Below, piece by piece: positions 18,219 through 25,822 of a stretch of DNA of 64,000 nt. This DNA comes from Paenibacillus_AM sp052180255. GTDB taxonomy: Bacteria > Bacillota > Bacilli > Paenibacillales > NBRC-103111. Made by a program: the position numbers and the translations under genes. Location of the stretch: the NCBI RefSeq assembly GCF_052180255.1, contig NZ_CP197466.1:1984001-2048000 (forward strand). The letters are read 5' to 3'. Position 1 is the first letter of the stretch, and the number at the start of each line of letters is the position of its first letter. Under the pieces are notes generated by a model. That model searched no databases. It had not been told where the DNA came from and saw only the letters and a program-made list of their open reading frames with translations.

Positions 18219-19208
18219 ATGTTAAAGTACAATATTTGTTTTATCCGCAGAAAAGATGAAGTACTGCTCGTCAATCGGCAGTATCCCTCTTGGATGGGGA
18301 GCTGGAATGGTGTTGGCGGGAAGCTTGACCAAGGTGAGATACCTAGACAATCTGTCATTCGTGAAGTATTCGAAGAGACAGGCATAGAGCTTCAAGAGGT
18401 CTTTTATAAGGGCGCGGTGACGTGGGTGGCTAGTGATGGTCATTACTACGGTGGAATGTATGTATACCTTGCTGAAGTTGCAGATGACTTTGAGTATCCG
18501 ACACCACTTACTACCTCAGAAGGTATACTAGATTGGAAAAAGATTGATTGGGTGCTGCATCCAGAAAATTTGGGTGTAGCTAAGAACATTCCAAAATTCC
18601 TTCCATCTGTGCTTGATGATCCTGAAATCTATAACCATATGTGTACATTCAAAGGCGATGTGATGGTAGGTTTTACGAGTTTGGGAATAACTCCTGATAC
18701 CGAACATAACGTGAACATAAATTCGGAATGGTCTGCGATATTTGCAGCTAACCAAGCACCGATTCGACCTCTTCAATCTGACGAACAATTACCCCTAGAT
18801 CTCCTGCTGCTTGCAGATCCAGATGAGAATGTTGTAGAGGGCTATGTACAAAAGGGTCAGTGCTATATCTATGAAGAGCAAGGTGAAGTTATTGGAGAGT
18901 ATGTGCTGCTGCCTACCCATCCTGGAACGATTGAACTGATCAATGTTGCAGTTGCCGAAAACTGTCAAGGAAGAGGGATTGGCAAGCAGCTTGTTCTGCA
19001 TGCTGTACAAACAGCGAAAGAACAGGGGTATTCGATAATTGAAGTCGGAACAGGTAATTCAGGTATCGGGCAGCTTCACTTGTATCAGCGTTGTGGATTT
19101 CGAATCACAGGTATTGATACAGACTTTTTCGTAAGGAATTATTCGGAACCCATTATGGAAAATGGCATGCAGTGTTGCGATATGATTCGGCTGAGTCAAG
19201 TTTTATAA
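18219..19208 (+). CDS. Nudix hydrolase fused to a GNAT acetyltransferase
   Basis: This is a 329-residue two-domain enzyme. Residues 1 to about 160 form a Nudix domain with the box at 34-56 (REVFEETGI). Residues about 183-329 form a GNAT domain with the acetyl-CoA loop NCQGRGIGK and the C-terminal YQRCGFRITG. The joint reads through with no stop or frameshift. The gene lies between separate Nudix and GNAT genes, 25 and 19 bases from its GNAT neighbours. Coupling of pyrophosphatase and acetyltransferase activities suggests processing or detoxification of a nucleotide-linked or antibiotic-like compound, which is inference. Confidence 0.87.
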   Translation: MLKYNICFIRRKDEVLLVNRQYPSWMGSWNGVGGKLDQGEIPRQSVIREVFEETGIELQEVFYKGAVTWVASDGHYYGGMYVYLAEVADDFEYPTPLTTSEGILDWKKIDWVLHPENLGVAKNIPKFLPSVLDDPEIYNHMCTFKGDVMVGFTSLGITPDTEHNVNINSEWSAIFAANQAPIRPLQSDEQLPLDLLLLADPDENVVEGYVQKGQCYIYEEQGEVIGEYVLLPTHPGTIELINVAVAENCQGRGIGKQLVLHAVQTAKEQGYSIIEVGTGNSGIGQLHLYQRCGFRITGIDTDFFVRNYSEPIMENGMQCCDMIRLSQVL

Positions 19209-19227
19209 TGAATAGGGGGAGTGTCTG

Positions 19228-19764
19228 ATGGTAGCTACAATTCATACGCCTAACTTACTGCTGCGAGCTTTGACTGAAGCGGACGCGCAAGCAATGTTTG
19301 AATATTTTTCACAAGAAGCGGTTATGCAATATTATGGTCAAGATCCTTATCAGACGATAGACGAAGCCAAAGCACTCATTCAACTGTTGCTGCAAAATGA
19401 GACCGAGATGCGCGGTGCGCGCTGGGGAATTGTGAAAAAGGATGAGCAAAAACTAATTGGCACGATCGGCTTTAATCTTCTAAATCTTAAGAACAAACGA
19501 ACGGAAATCGGTTATGAATTACATCCCCTCTATTGGCGAAAAGGTTATGCAAGTGAAGCTGTTCAAGCGATAATAGATTATGGATTTAAAGAATTAGGAC
19601 TAGAACGAATCGCTGCCATTGTATATTTGGATAATACAGGCTCAAATGGTCTACTCGCAAAGCTCGGTTTTCAAAAAGAAGGCATTCTACGACGTTATTT
19701 GGTTGCAAATGGACAATCTCATGATGTTTATATGCATGCTTTACTTCGATCCGAGTGGGAATGA
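19228..19764 (+). CDS. GNAT acetyltransferase, RimJ/RimL type
   Basis: This 178-residue enzyme starts with the NLLLRALTEADA pattern of the RimJ/RimL/SpeG-like subgroup. The acetyl-CoA-binding strand-helix is around YWRKGYASEA, followed by IVYLDNTGSNGLLAKLGF. Members acetylate protein N-termini or small amines. GGGGGAG lies six bases before the ATG. It ends the Nudix/GNAT gene group that starts at 16894. The substrate is not determinable. Confidence 0.87.
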   Translation: MVATIHTPNLLLRALTEADAQAMFEYFSQEAVMQYYGQDPYQTIDEAKALIQLLLQNETEMRGARWGIVKKDEQKLIGTIGFNLLNLKNKRTEIGYELHPLYWRKGYASEAVQAIIDYGFKELGLERIAAIVYLDNTGSNGLLAKLGFQKEGILRRYLVANGQSHDVYMHALLRSEWE

Positions 19765-19845
19765 GCCATTCGCTGTTTATCGTTTACCGTGAATGAATAG
19801 CTAGATTAAGATATAATAGCATGAAGAGATGAAGGTGGTGTTCAT

Positions 19846-20541
19846 ATGAATCAAGTCGTAAGTTTTATTTATGCACATCCTGATGATGAAACATTCGGTT
19901 GTGCTTCTCTCATTCGCAATCTTGTAGATCAGGGTGGTAAAGCGACCTTGTTGTCTGCAACACGTGGTGATGCGGGTAAGACAGGTCGATTGGGCGAAAT
20001 GACCAAAGAAGAACTAGCAATTGTACGCGAGCAAGAACTTAAGAACGCTTGCGATATTATGGGCATATCTGTAATTAAGCACTTAGGATATCCAGATGGG
20101 AAGCTTAACACCATCGACCGAACAGAGCTAGCTGAGCAGATTATTCAATTCATTAATGAGCAGCAGGCGGAAGTTGTCGTTACTTTCCCAGAGGATGGTA
20201 TTAGTCTTCATCCCGATCATACCGCGATTCATCATGCGACGAATGAGGCAATCTTTAGTGGGCGCTGCCCATCGGTTCAGAAGTATTACTACAATGCATC
20301 TAAGCCTCTTGAACAAATGGGACATTACCCGAATTTACGCATCGATACAGAGCAGATGTGGGAGATGAAAGCAAGTGCGCTTAAAGCGCATAAATCCCAA
20401 GTGTTCTCGGTTGAGCGAGTATTTGGTGAGCAGGTCACTTTTGATGAAAGATATCGATACGAATCCTTCGTTCTTGTCTGGGAACGCGGCACCGAGTGGC
20501 CGAACAAGCAAGAACAATTTATTTTTGATGATGTAAAATAA
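19846..20541 (+). CDS. PIG-L family deacetylase, possibly BshB2-like
   Basis: This 231-residue zinc-dependent N-deacetylase of the PIG-L/LmbE family has metal ligands H11 and D14 in AHPDDE and H125 in HPDH, with D13 as the likely base. Bacillithiol synthesis in Bacilli uses PIG-L deacetylases (BshB1 and BshB2) to deacetylate N-acetylglucosaminyl-malate. This length and the N-terminal layout suit BshB2 or a bacillithiol-conjugate amidase, but assignment between them is uncertain. A -10-like TATAAT lies at 19812-19817 and AAGGTGG precedes the ATG. Confidence 0.82.
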   Translation: MNQVVSFIYAHPDDETFGCASLIRNLVDQGGKATLLSATRGDAGKTGRLGEMTKEELAIVREQELKNACDIMGISVIKHLGYPDGKLNTIDRTELAEQIIQFINEQQAEVVVTFPEDGISLHPDHTAIHHATNEAIFSGRCPSVQKYYYNASKPLEQMGHYPNLRIDTEQMWEMKASALKAHKSQVFSVERVFGEQVTFDERYRYESFVLVWERGTEWPNKQEQFIFDDVK

Positions 20542-20552
20542 TCCTTCAATAA

Positions 20553-20601
20553 TACTTCCGAATCACGTAGAGCCGAAATCGATGTGATTCGGAAGTTTTT
20601 T
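20553..20601. terminator. Terminator between convergent genes
   Basis: ACTTCCGAATCAC pairs with GTGATTCGGAAGT around a 17-base loop, followed by six T residues on the plus strand. It ends the PIG-L gene. Its 3' arm and loop overlap the last codons of the minus-strand regulator that ends at 20563. Confidence 0.85.
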
Positions 20602-21420
20602 GTCTTGCTCCATTAATTTATTGAGTTTCATTTCAGTTGCTGTTTCAGGTGCAGGTGTGTAAATGCTGCAACGTAGATCGGCGCTTCCTTGCACTTGCAG
20701 GGATGTTAAGTGAAACAACATTTTGCCTGCCTTAGCATGACGAAATTCTACTGCCACTTCAGGAGCGGTACTCACTTCGCTTTGATTCCACAATCTTGCA
20801 AAATCGGGGTAAGAACGACTCATCTCCTCTATAAAATGGTCGTACCATTCATCTTCCACATACTGGCCGTAATAAGTCCTGAAGATCGAGAGAAAGCCTT
20901 TGACAAAATGCTCCCAATTGACAGCCAAGCTCTGGAATTCTTTTCGCGTAAAAAGGAGTCCAATCATATTCCGCTCTTCTACCGCAATTTGATTAAAATC
21001 TAGAAAAACATGCGATGCAGCTTGATTCCAGCCGACAATATCACATTTGCGATCAGAGATGATCGTTGGACAATGCCGCAGCTCCTGCAAGATCCTTGCT
21101 AAGGCGGGGCTGATCTGGGGTTGAATACTTTGGTTGAGACTTACTCCTAAAGTTGTATCTAGAGCCAGTGCATACAAGTATTTGCGTTCATCGAAGGTTA
21201 GCTGCAATGCACTTGCGATACAGTCGAGGACAGAAGCAGATACTTTAATGTCTCTTCCTTGCTCAAGCCAAGTATACCAGGTGGTACTGACACCAGCTAA
21301 TTGAGCAACTTCTTCCCTCCGAAGCCCAGGTGTGCGTCTACGCGTACCAGCAGGCAGACCGACACTTTGAGGGAGTATCTTGGCACGTTGGCTTTTTAGA
21401 AATGTTGAAAGTGCTTGCAA
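20563..21420 (-). CDS. XRE-family regulator with MmyB-like ligand-binding domain
   Basis: This transcription factor has at least 285 residues. Residues 1 to about 80 are the helix-turn-helix, with the GLRREEVAQLAGVS signature and WYTWLEQGR typical of MmyB-like proteins. The C-terminal part, with WNQAASHVF and CDIVGWN, is the PAS-like ligand domain of this family. One crystallised member from Chloroflexus was found with a bound fatty acid. The start is unresolved: TTG at 21420 has no nearby Shine-Dalgarno, while an in-frame ATC at 21438 sits eight bases after AAAGGGGG. It is divergent from fabF, so it may control that gene. Confidence 0.87.
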   Translation of the reverse strand: MQALSTFLKSQRAKILPQSVGLPAGTRRRTPGLRREEVAQLAGVSTTWYTWLEQGRDIKVSASVLDCIASALQLTFDERKYLYALALDTTLGVSLNQSIQPQISPALARILQELRHCPTIISDRKCDIVGWNQAASHVFLDFNQIAVEERNMIGLLFTRKEFQSLAVNWEHFVKGFLSIFRTYYGQYVEDEWYDHFIEEMSRSYPDFARLWNQSEVSTAPEVAVEFRHAKAGKMLFHLTSLQVQGSADLRCSIYTPAPETATEMKLNKLMEQDKKLPNHIDFGST

Positions 21421-21475
21421 TCGAGTCTGAGAATTGATGAGAGGCGCCCCCTTTTATAACCTTATTATGGTACTT

Positions 21476-21504
21476 ATTATACTAGGATAAACGCCAACTT
21501 GTAA
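21476..21504 (-). promoter_or_regulatory. Promoter of the MmyB-like regulator
   Basis: On the minus strand TTACAA (complement of 21499-21504) and TATAAT (complement of 21476-21481) are 17 bases apart. The predicted start of transcription is near 21469, leaving a short leader that contains the AAAGGGGG at 21447-21454. Confidence 0.55.
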
Positions 21505-21511
21505 TAGGATA

Positions 21512-21524
21512 TTTACTGTGTAAA
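21512..21524. promoter_or_regulatory. Palindrome in the regulator/fabF divergent region
   Basis: TTTACTGTGTAAA is a perfect inverted repeat (5-3-5) about 37 bases before the fabF start. It is a candidate operator for the divergent MmyB-like regulator, but only position and symmetry support this. Confidence 0.35.
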
Positions 21525-21560
21525 GATAAGATCAGAGTATGATTTAGGGAGGAAATGAAG

Positions 21561-22796
21561 ATGGAAAGAGTCGTAATCACAGGAATGGGAGTGGTTTCAC
21601 CACTTGGTAATGATGTTGATACATTCTGGGAGCGCCTAGTCAAAGGTGAGTCAGGTATTTCTTTCATTGATACATTTGATACAACTAGACATAAATCTAA
21701 AATTGCAGGGTTGGTACGAGATTTTGACGCTGATGCGATCTTCGGGAAAAAAGAAGCTAGACGAATGGATCGATTCTGTCAATTTGCACTGGCCGCTGCT
21801 AAACAGGCTTATGAAGATGCGGGACTCTCCCGAGATAACGTTGATCCAGCGCGACTCGGTGTATACGTAGGTTCAGGAATCGGCGGAATTCAGACCCTAG
21901 TCGATCAGCACTCCCTTTTAGGGAATAGAGGACCTGAGCGGGTGAGCCCACTCTTAGTTCCCATGATGATCGCGAACATGGCTGCTGCTCAAATTAGTAT
22001 GCAATATGATGCTCAAGGACCTACTCAAGCGCCAGTTACGGCTTGTTCGATTGGCAATACGGCGATAGGTGAAGCATTCCGACTGATTCGATTAGGAGCA
22101 GCTGATGTCATGATTGCAGGAGGTACGGAAGCGGCTGTAACGGATATTTCACTTGCCAGCTTTGCCAATGCAACTGCGTTATCGACACGTAATGAGGAGC
22201 CGGAGCAGGCAAGCAGGCCATTTGATTCAAGTCGTGATGGCTTCGTAATGGCGGAGGGAGCGGGAATCTTAGTCTTGGAGGCATTGTCTCATGCGATAAA
22301 TCGTGGAGCGACGATCTATGCGGAGGTCATCGGTTATGGGGCCAGCTCAGATGCTTATCATATGGTAGCTACACATCCAGAAGGGCGCGGTGCGATACTG
22401 GCTATGCGAGCAGCGATTCAAGAAGCGGGTATTCAGCCGGAGGAGGTTGATGTGATAAGTGCGCATGCGACAAGTACGGAGCTTGGTGATCGAACGGAGA
22501 CCAAAGCGATTAAGCAAGTCTTCGGTGATGCTGCTTACCAGATTCCGGTAACGGCAAATAAATCGATGCTTGGTCATATGTTAGGTGCTTCTGGAGGTGT
22601 GGAAGCCATTGCATTGATTCAGTCGCTAAGAGAGGGTATCATCCCTCCAACGATAAATATGGAGAAGCCAGATCCATTCTGCGATTTGGACTTTGTACCG
22701 AATGCAGCAAGGCAAGCAGAATTAACAATAGGGATGTCCAACTCTTTTGGCTTTGGCGGGCACAATGCAGTTATTATTTTGAAAAAATTTCAATAA
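21561..22796 (+). CDS. fabF: 3-oxoacyl-ACP synthase II
   Basis: This 411-residue condensing enzyme elongates acyl-ACP with malonyl-ACP in fatty acid synthesis. The Cys-His-His triad is complete at C162 (TACSIGN), H302 (SAHATST) and H339 (GHMLGASGG), and the C-terminal SFGFGGHN loop is present. ATG at 21561 sits eight bases after AGGGAGG; the ATG six bases earlier is too close to it. No other fatty acid synthesis genes adjoin, so this is a stand-alone copy. Its divergent neighbour is a regulator of a family known to bind fatty acid. The active-site segment SIGN instead of the commoner ATGT is mildly unusual. Confidence 0.92.
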   Translation: MERVVITGMGVVSPLGNDVDTFWERLVKGESGISFIDTFDTTRHKSKIAGLVRDFDADAIFGKKEARRMDRFCQFALAAAKQAYEDAGLSRDNVDPARLGVYVGSGIGGIQTLVDQHSLLGNRGPERVSPLLVPMMIANMAAAQISMQYDAQGPTQAPVTACSIGNTAIGEAFRLIRLGAADVMIAGGTEAAVTDISLASFANATALSTRNEEPEQASRPFDSSRDGFVMAEGAGILVLEALSHAINRGATIYAEVIGYGASSDAYHMVATHPEGRGAILAMRAAIQEAGIQPEEVDVISAHATSTELGDRTETKAIKQVFGDAAYQIPVTANKSMLGHMLGASGGVEAIALIQSLREGIIPPTINMEKPDPFCDLDFVPNAARQAELTIGMSNSFGFGGHNAVIILKKFQ

Positions 22797-22926
22797 TTAG
22801 TTAAAAATTTAGTATATTCCGACAAGTTTAGTATGAAATATGATGGATTTGCGATATAATCTTGCTTGTGATTGTTGTTCTAAGGTATAATTTTATAACT
22901 AAAAACCATGAATGAGGAGCATGAAG

Positions 22927-23859
22927 ATGGAAAAATCACTTATTTTCGGACATAAAAATCCTGACACAGACACAATTTGCTCAGCGATTGCATACGCAGA
23001 TCTAAAAACACAATTGGGCTTTGAAGTTGAGCCTGTTCGTCTAGGCAGCGTGAATGGAGAAACGCAATACGCACTAGATACATTCAAGACCGAAGCTCCA
23101 CGTCTCGTTGAGACTGTTGCAAATGAAGTGTCTGGTGTCATTCTTGTCGATCACAACGAGCGTCAACAAAGCGCAGCTGACATCGATCAAGTTCGCGTAT
23201 TAGAAGTTATCGACCACCATCGTATTGCTAACTTCGAGACAAGCGGCCCCCTATACTACCGTGCAGAGCCGGTTGGCTGTACAGCAACTATTTTAAACAA
23301 AATGTATAAAGAAAAAGGAATCTCGATTCCCCAAAACATTGCAGGTCTAATGTTATCCGCTATTATCTCGGACTCTCTATTATTCAAATCACCAACTTGC
23401 ACACAAGAAGATGTGGACGCAGCTCTGGAACTTGCAGCTATTGCAGGTGTAGATGCTCAGGTATATGGACTTGAAATGCTTAAAGCAGGCGCAGATCTTA
23501 GCGACAAATCCATTGCTCAATTGATTTCCTTGGATGCAAAAGAATTCCAAATGGGCAGCAGCAAAGTTGAAATCGCACAAGTTAACGCTGTTGATGTCAA
23601 CGACGTGCTTGTACATCAAGCTGAAATCGAAGCTGCTTTATCTAATATTATTGCAGAGAAAAATTTGGACTTGTTCTTATTCGTTGTAACGGACATTTTG
23701 AACAATGACTCAGTGGGTCTTGCTCTAGGCCGTGCTGCCGATGCTGTTGAACAAGCGTACAGCGTAACACTAGCAGAGAACAAAGCGATTCTTAAAGGTG
23801 TCGTATCACGCAAATCGCAAATCGTACCCGTGTTAACGGATATTTTCAACAAACGTTAA
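22927..23859 (+). CDS. ppaC: Manganese-dependent inorganic pyrophosphatase
   Basis: This 310-residue family II pyrophosphatase hydrolyses pyrophosphate to phosphate in the cytosol. Metal ligands are visible in GHKNPDTD (H9, D13, D15), in the first DHN motif and in the DHH motif (VIDHHR). The C-terminal SRKSQIVP signature binds substrate. The length equals that of the Bacillus enzyme. ATG at 22927 was chosen because GAGGAG is seven bases upstream; two earlier in-frame ATGs overlap that site. It is monocistronic, with a terminator 17 bases after the stop. Confidence 0.95.
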   Translation: MEKSLIFGHKNPDTDTICSAIAYADLKTQLGFEVEPVRLGSVNGETQYALDTFKTEAPRLVETVANEVSGVILVDHNERQQSAADIDQVRVLEVIDHHRIANFETSGPLYYRAEPVGCTATILNKMYKEKGISIPQNIAGLMLSAIISDSLLFKSPTCTQEDVDAALELAAIAGVDAQVYGLEMLKAGADLSDKSIAQLISLDAKEFQMGSSKVEIAQVNAVDVNDVLVHQAEIEAALSNIIAEKNLDLFLFVVTDILNNDSVGLALGRAADAVEQAYSVTLAENKAILKGVVSRKSQIVPVLTDIFNKR

Positions 23860-23875
23860 TAAGTCGAATAGATCG

Positions 23876-23913
23876 TAAAGGCTGTCAGCAGAGATGCTTG
23901 GCAGCCTTTTTTT
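23876..23913 (+). terminator. Terminator of ppaC
   Basis: AAAGGCTG and GGCAGCCTTT form the stem, with an inner CAG/CTTG pairing, followed by seven T residues. Confidence 0.85.
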
Positions 23914-23993
23914 AAATATTTTATAAAATACTTAATTTTTTGAAAAACCAAATGTATAATGGTAACAGATTACATAATTTGGGGGGAGAAACG

Positions 23994-24521
23994 ATGGAAG
24001 ACTTGCGATATCCAATAGGTATCTTCGTTAAACCAGAGCACATCACAGATGAACAAATTCAAGCATGGATTAGTGAAATTGAGGTACTACCAAGTAAATT
24101 ACGTCAAGCTGTAACTGAGTTAACAGATGAGCAGCTCAACACCCCGTATAGACCAGATGGATGGACAGTTAGACAAGTTGTTCATCACATCGCAGATAGT
24201 CATATGAATTGCGTGATTCGATTTAAGCTTGCTTTAACAGAGGAATTACCGACGATCAAAGCCTATGAAGAAAAGGAATGGGCACTATTGGGTGATTCGA
24301 TTCACACGCCTATTGAAGTATCACTTGAACTCATTACTGCGTTGCATGAAAAATGGGTCATTCTATTAAAATCAATGTCAGCAGCGAATTTCGAGCGTGC
24401 ATTCATCCATCCGAAATCGGGTGAAACGAAACTTGCTACCGCTCTCGGTATGTACAGATGGCATGGCAATCATCATCTTGCACATATTAAGGGATTAATT
24501 GAGCGTATGGGTTGGAACTAA
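23994..24521 (+). CDS. bstA: DinB-fold bacillithiol transferase-like protein (YfiT/BstA)
   Basis: This 175-residue four-helix-bundle protein of the DinB/YfiT group opens with DLRYPIG and IFVKPEHIT as YfiT does. The metal-binding histidines are in VHHIADSHMN and HGNHHLAHI. Bacillus YfiT (BstA) conjugates bacillithiol to electrophiles, so this protein probably serves thiol-based detoxification. GGGGGGAG precedes the ATG at 23994. A longer in-frame start at 23940 falls in the upstream leader. It is followed 22 bases later by a second DinB protein. A PIG-L deacetylase of the bacillithiol type lies 4 kb upstream. Confidence 0.87.
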   Translation: MEDLRYPIGIFVKPEHITDEQIQAWISEIEVLPSKLRQAVTELTDEQLNTPYRPDGWTVRQVVHHIADSHMNCVIRFKLALTEELPTIKAYEEKEWALLGDSIHTPIEVSLELITALHEKWVILLKSMSAANFERAFIHPKSGETKLATALGMYRWHGNHHLAHIKGLIERMGWN

Positions 24522-24543
24522 CTGAGCTATAAAGGAGATGTTA

Positions 24544-25071
24544 ATGATGGGGATTAATCAAGTACGCCCAGCATCCAATGAATATGCGCACTACTACGAT
24601 ACATATATCAAGCTTGTCCCAGAGGGAGATATTCTAGCTCAATTGGAACAGCAAATTGAAAAAACAGCCCAGATTTTGTTAGCTACGACGGCTGAACAAG
24701 CCTATTTTCGATATGAGCCGGGCAAATGGACGACAAAAGAAGTGATGGGTCATATAGGAGATGTGGAGCGCGTTATGAGTTACAGAGCGCTTCGATTCTC
24801 AAGAGGAGATCAAACGCATTTACCATCGATGTTCGAAGATGATTATGTGGCAAATGGAAACTTTAACGACCGCTCACTTGAAAGTTTGGTGGACGAACTT
24901 GTTACGATTCGTAAAAGTACAATTGCACTTTACGCAGGCTTAGCAGATGAGGCTTGGAGCCGTACTGGTACTGCGAGTAATGCCATTGTTTCTGTTCGCG
25001 CGCTCGCTTACATCATTGCAGGCCATGAGCTCCATCATCTTGATATTCTTAACCATCGTTACTTCGTTTAA
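24544..25071 (+). CDS. DinB-family protein
   Basis: This 175-residue DinB-fold protein has the three-histidine metal site typical of the family (MGHIGDVER and GHELHHLDIL). DinB enzymes include thiol-cofactor-dependent transferases and isomerases, for example the mycothiol-dependent maleylpyruvate isomerase. AAAGGAG lies six bases before ATG 24544; a second ATG directly follows. It is transcribed with the YfiT/BstA homologue just upstream. The substrate is unknown. A link to the isomerase missing from the tyrosine operon at 29112 is raised in the findings as a hypothesis. Confidence 0.82.
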   Translation: MMGINQVRPASNEYAHYYDTYIKLVPEGDILAQLEQQIEKTAQILLATTAEQAYFRYEPGKWTTKEVMGHIGDVERVMSYRALRFSRGDQTHLPSMFEDDYVANGNFNDRSLESLVDELVTIRKSTIALYAGLADEAWSRTGTASNAIVSVRALAYIIAGHELHHLDILNHRYFV

Positions 25072-25135
25072 TCTGTTAGGCTTTATGTCTCTTTTATGTT
25101 AGGCTTAAAGGGACAAAAGAAACACGGAGGCACAG

Positions 25136-25333
25136 ATGAACGGACAACAGCGAAGTAGTATCAAACCTGGAATTGAAGTGGATATCGTACTTAAGCAAGA
25201 CCAGCGAACAGGCAAATTAACACGTGGCATTGTAAAAGATATTTTAACGAATTCCCCTAATCATCCTCATGGTATCAAAGTAAGACTAGCGGATGGTCAA
25301 GTGGGCCGAGTGAAAAACATACTTACAAAGTAA
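25136..25333 (+). CDS. ywbE: YwbE family protein (DUF2196)
   Basis: This 65-residue basic protein matches the whole length of YwbE. The features are RSSIKPGIEVDIVLK, TGKLTRGIVKDILT and the C-terminal HPHGIKVRL and GRVKNI segments, forming a small SH3-like beta barrel. Its function is unknown; the fold and charge suggest nucleic acid binding, which is inference. CGGAGG lies six bases before the ATG. Confidence 0.88.
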   Translation: MNGQQRSSIKPGIEVDIVLKQDQRTGKLTRGIVKDILTNSPNHPHGIKVRLADGQVGRVKNILTK

Positions 25334-25345
25334 CAATGCGAGCAG

Positions 25346-25385
25346 AGAGGTTACTCCATAAGTTGTGGGGTAATCTCTTTATTTT
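25346..25385 (+). terminator. Terminator-like hairpin after ywbE
   Basis: AGAGGTTACTCC pairs imperfectly with GGGGTAATCTCT around a short loop, followed by TTATTTTA. The T tract is interrupted, so termination would be partial. It lies just upstream of the cupin gene. Confidence 0.55.
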
Positions 25386-25401
25386 AGAGGGGAGAATCAA
25401 G

Positions 25402-25746
25402 ATGAACGAGAATTTACAACCACTTGAGAAATCGAACTTATTAGCTATGAGTAATCGTGTTGAAGAGACGTATCGGAATTTTGTCGTGAGCCATGTGAAT
25501 GAAAGCTGCTTACGTCTAGCTGTCATTGAAGGGGAATACCTGTGGCATTTCCATCCGACATCGGATGAATTGTTCATCGTGCTAGAAGGTGAACTGTTCA
25601 TCGATTTTCAAGAGCAGGAAACGGTCTCGCTTAAGGCTTATGATCAGATCACAATCCCAGCAGGTGTTGTTCATCGGACGCGAGCAGTGGTACGCACAGT
25701 TAACTTATGCTTTGAACATACAGATGCGAATACAGAATTTATTTAG
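25402..25746 (+). CDS. Cupin-domain protein
   Basis: This 114-residue single-domain cupin has a metal-binding motif in WHFHPTSDELFIVLEGEL, with two histidines and a glutamate, and a later histidine in GVVHRTRA. Such small cupins serve as isomerases, dioxygenase-like enzymes or sensors. Nothing here fixes which. ATG 25402 has AGGGGAG seven bases upstream. An in-frame upstream start would run into the terminator-like hairpin and is rejected. A bidirectional terminator follows. Confidence 0.85.
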   Translation: MNENLQPLEKSNLLAMSNRVEETYRNFVVSHVNESCLRLAVIEGEYLWHFHPTSDELFIVLEGELFIDFQEQETVSLKAYDQITIPAGVVHRTRAVVRTVNLCFEHTDANTEFI

Positions 25747-25791
25747 AAAGTGGGAAAGTTAAGTTCTTATTCTTCTGTAAAAATGAAATAT

Positions 25792-25822
25792 AAAAAGCAC
25801 GGCATAATCGCCGTGCTTTTTC
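25792..25822. terminator. Bidirectional terminator
   Basis: AAAAAGCACGGC pairs with GCCGTGCTTTTT around a six-base loop. A/T runs on both sides make it work in both directions. It separates the cupin gene from the convergent deacetylase gene. Confidence 0.9.
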
